16,927 nucleotides of DNA from the NCBI GenBank assembly GCA_016284575.1, contig JAEEPD010000250.1:1-16927 (forward strand), in the 5' to 3' direction. Below the pieces are notes generated by a model. The model had not been told where the DNA came from, ran no database searches, and was given only the letters and a program-made list of their open reading frames with translations. The translations under genes and the position numbers were made by a program. Below are positions 14,896-16,927 of the stretch, in pieces. Position 1 is the stretch's first letter; every line of letters starts with the position of its first letter. This DNA is from Bacillota bacterium (GTDB taxonomy: Bacteria > Bacillota > Clostridia > Peptostreptococcales > Anaerovoracaceae).

Positions 14896-16001
14896 TCAAC
14901 GAACAGCGGATACTGGATACTCTTTTAGAGCTGGTGCAGATAGACAGCGAAAGCGGTAACGAGCTGGCTATGGGGAACAAGCTGATAGAAATGCTGGAGG
15001 CAGTTCCCGGCATGAAGGTGAGGGTGGAGGCTGCAGGCAGCTTCTACCATACCAATGGCTTCAATGTCATAGGCTGGCTGGAGGGCACTCTTCCGGGAGA
15101 CCCCATCCTGCTCAGCGCTCACATGGACACCGTGGTGCCCGGAAACGGCATAAAGCCCCAGATCAGAGACGGCTTCGTTTACAGCGATGGCACCACCATT
15201 CTGGCAGCGGACGACAAGGCCGGCATAGCGGAGATATTCGAAGCCATCAGAAGCCTTACGGAGCAGGGCATCCCCCACAGGAGCGTTGAGCTGCTGTTCT
15301 CCGTGGGCGAGGAGGTGGGCCTCAACGGCGCCAAGTCCATAGATGTTAAAAAGCTCAAGGCCCGCAGCGGCTATGTGGTTGACGTGGGCGGCGCTCCCGG
15401 GCGGATCATAAACTGCCAGCCGGGACAATATAAAATAGATGTGACCATCACCGGCCGCAGCGCCCACGCGGGGAATCAGCCCGAGGCAGGCATCAGCGCC
15501 ATTCAGGCGGCAGCCTGCGCCATTGCCAAGATGAAGCTGCTGAGAGTGGATGAGCTTACCACCTGCAATATCGGTTCCATCGTGTCCGAATTCCCCACCA
15601 ATATCGTTCCGGACAAGTGCAGCATCAGAATGGAGGTCCGCAGCAGGGATATTAAGCTTCTGAATAAGCAGGAAGCCCATGTGCGCAGATGCTTTGTCAA
15701 TGCCTGCGCAAAGTTTGGGGCAGAGCTGGAGTACAGCAAAAAGACCAGCTACGTCTCATATAAAATAGAAGAGGACTCCAGAGTGATACGCGAATACGCC
15801 GAAAGCTGCAGAAGGCAGGGCGTGGAGCCCAGGCTCGAGGGTGCAGGCGGCGGATCCGACGCCAATGTCTATAACCAGCAGGGCCTGGAGTGCGTGGTAA
15901 TATCCACCGGTATGTACGGAAACCACGCAGTCACGGAGAAGCTGAATATCGCTGAGATGAACAAGGCTGCGGAGATACTGGCAGACGTACTGAGCCATTA
16001 A
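14892..16001 (+). CDS. M20-family metallopeptidase, peptidase T-like
   Basis: This is a cytoplasmic two-zinc aminopeptidase or deacylase of the M20 family; the sequence is closest to the PepT-like group that trims short peptides. The 369-residue protein has the expected ligands: His77 and Asp79 (SAHMDTV), the bridging Asp107 (AADDKAG), catalytic Glu140 and zinc ligand Glu141 (SVGEEVGLNG), Asp164 (VVDVG) and the late His345 (YGNHAVTE). The dimerisation lid runs from about 176 to 285 (TITGRSAHAGNQPEAG). All metal and catalytic residues are present, so it should be active. It overlaps the previous gene by ATGA and ends the operon. Peptide, acyl-amino acid or muropeptide substrates are all possible. 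Confidence 0.88.
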   Translation: MINEQRILDTLLELVQIDSESGNELAMGNKLIEMLEAVPGMKVRVEAAGSFYHTNGFNVIGWLEGTLPGDPILLSAHMDTVVPGNGIKPQIRDGFVYSDGTTILAADDKAGIAEIFEAIRSLTEQGIPHRSVELLFSVGEEVGLNGAKSIDVKKLKARSGYVVDVGGAPGRIINCQPGQYKIDVTITGRSAHAGNQPEAGISAIQAAACAIAKMKLLRVDELTTCNIGSIVSEFPTNIVPDKCSIRMEVRSRDIKLLNKQEAHVRRCFVNACAKFGAELEYSKKTSYVSYKIEEDSRVIREYAESCRRQGVEPRLEGAGGGSDANVYNQQGLECVVISTGMYGNHAVTEKLNIAEMNKAAEILADVLSH

Positions 16002-16024
16002 CAGAAGTTTTGCAAGTGCCGCAT

Positions 16025-16088
16025 CTGCTTTAAAGCAGTGCAGTGTAAAAGTGCCCTGAAGGCTTGAAAAACAGGCAAAAACGGGCAC
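16025..16088 (+). other. Intergenic hairpins after the peptidase gene
   Basis: CTGCTTTAAAGCAG (16025-16038) is a perfect palindrome, and GTGCCC (16051-16056) pairs with GGGCAC (16083-16088). Neither is followed by a T-run on the plus strand; the second is followed by ATAAAAAAAT. They might slow transcription from the glmM operon, but I see no standard terminator before the rRNA promoters. Confidence 0.4.
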
Positions 16089-16121
16089 ATAAAAAAATAT
16101 CTGAAAAAGTAAAAAAAGGAG

Positions 16122-16150
16122 TTGACAAGGCAGGGGTAAGAGAGTATACT
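16122..16150 (+). promoter_or_regulatory. rRNA operon promoter P1
   Basis: TTGACA (16122-16127), a 17-base spacer and TATACT (16145-16150) match sigma-A consensus in 11 of 12 positions. An A-rich tract upstream (16090-16118) could serve as an UP element. Confidence 0.92.
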
Positions 16151-16159
16151 CCTGCCTTG
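16126..16159 (+). repeat. Inverted repeat spanning rRNA promoter P1
   Basis: CAAGGCAGG (16126-16134) and CCTGCCTTG (16151-16159) are perfect 9-base inverted arms separated by 16 bases. Three further pairs (GTA 16136-16138 with TAC 16147-16149) extend the symmetry inwards. The arms start at the end of the -35 and finish about where transcription should begin, enclosing the spacer and the -10. Confidence 0.75.
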
Positions 16160-16233
16160 GTTGCGCAAAGGAGCAGCTTCCGAAAGGGAGCAGCGGCCAG
16201 CATAAAAAAGTTTAAAAAAACGAAAAATAGTTG

Positions 16234-16262
16234 TTGACAAGCGGGTTCCTTGAGCGTATAAT
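16234..16262 (+). promoter_or_regulatory. rRNA operon promoter P2
   Basis: TTGACA (16234-16239) and TATAAT (16257-16262) with a 17-base spacer form a perfect sigma-A consensus promoter, 112 bases downstream of P1. An A-rich stretch (16203-16230) precedes it. Tandem promoters of this kind are standard upstream of Firmicute rRNA operons. Confidence 0.95.
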
Positions 16263-16274
16263 CACCAATGTTCC

Positions 16275-16309
16275 GCTCCTTTAGGAGCAGAGCGCAGAAC
16301 CTTGAAAAC
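16275..16309 (+). promoter_or_regulatory. boxB/boxA-like antitermination leader
   Basis: Just after P2, GCTCCT-TT-AGGAGC (16275-16288) makes a short hairpin. It is followed by GAACCTTGAAAAC (16297-16309), which resembles the boxA element bound by NusB-NusE in Firmicute rRNA leaders. Order and position fit the usual leader that protects rRNA transcripts from premature termination. Confidence 0.6.
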
Positions 16310-16516
16310 ATCATAGTGTAGAAATTGAGTCTAAGAGAAAAGATCAAGTTCTTTTCAAAAGACGAAAATGTACAAAATACAATCAGCAATGATTGGTAAG
16401 GAACAAATATGTTCCTCGTACAGATTCCTAAAAAAACAATAATTCTAAGATAACTTAGAAAAAATTAACGCAAAGCGTTATGAGTCAGATTTGAAGCCGA
16501 AAGGCTTTGGATACAA
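16310..16516 (+). other. Precursor 16S rRNA leader with small hairpins
   Basis: There is no protein gene in this AT-rich stretch. It holds several small hairpins: CAATCA-GCAA-TGATTG (16380-16395), GGAACA-AATA-TGTTCC (16400-16415), CTAAG-ATAA-CTTAG near 16446-16459, AACGC-AAA-GCGTT near 16468-16480, and a GAAA-capped AAGCC/GGCTT stem just before the 16S start. Part of it should pair with sequence beyond the 16S 3' end to form the RNase III processing stalk, but that partner is outside the window. Confidence 0.55.

Positions 16517-16927
<411 letters not shown>

Noticed and set aside
16051..16088. Terminator for the glmM operon
   Set aside because: The stem GTGCCC/GGGCAC is followed by A residues on the plus strand. 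It would resemble a terminator only on the minus strand, where no gene ends.

Overview
The window comes from a Gram-positive Clostridia-type chromosome with moderately high GC genes and AT-rich gaps. The partial 16S rRNA at the right end (from about 16517) has signature stretches such as GCCTCGGGAAACCGGGATTAAT and AAAGATTTATCGGCAAGGGATG. From memory these resemble Mogibacterium/Anaerovoracaceae (Clostridiales Family XIII), so that is my best placement, with moderate confidence. The gene set (cdaA-cdaR-glmM, yhaM, recD2, comF, long-form hpf) is typical of Firmicutes and has no phage, IS or CRISPR content.

Left part (1-5758). The C-terminal part of an NhaC-family antiporter ends at 1208 and shares a bidirectional terminator with a convergent minus-strand operon. 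That operon holds an ECF sigma factor (3152-3718) overlapping by ATGA a 616-residue protein. This protein has a short cytoplasmic head that looks like an anti-sigma domain, one membrane helix, a long low-complexity stalk and a complete extracytoplasmic serpin domain with a reactive-centre hinge. An ECF-type promoter (TGTAAC-N16-CGTCTC) sits just upstream, inside the terminator of nadE. I read this as a probable sigma/anti-sigma pair in which a suicide protease inhibitor is the sensor, and it is the most interesting item here. NadE (3794-5638) has an intact NAD synthetase half, but its glutaminase half has lost its catalytic residues.

Middle part (5759-10506, plus strand). yhaM (3'-5' exoribonuclease, TTG start), recD2 and a ComF phosphoribosyltransferase form a run of nucleic-acid genes. 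hpf (ribosome hibernation factor) follows with its own promoter and a strong terminator.

Right part (10596-16927, plus strand). A well-defined promoter drives cdaA-cdaR-glmM, then a stand-alone left-handed beta-helix protein and an M20 peptidase, mostly with overlapping or closely spaced reading frames. This links c-di-AMP synthesis to UDP-GlcNAc/peptidoglycan precursor supply. After about 500 bases comes an rRNA operon with two near-consensus tandem sigma-A promoters, an inverted repeat around the first, a boxB/boxA-like leader and the start of the 16S gene.
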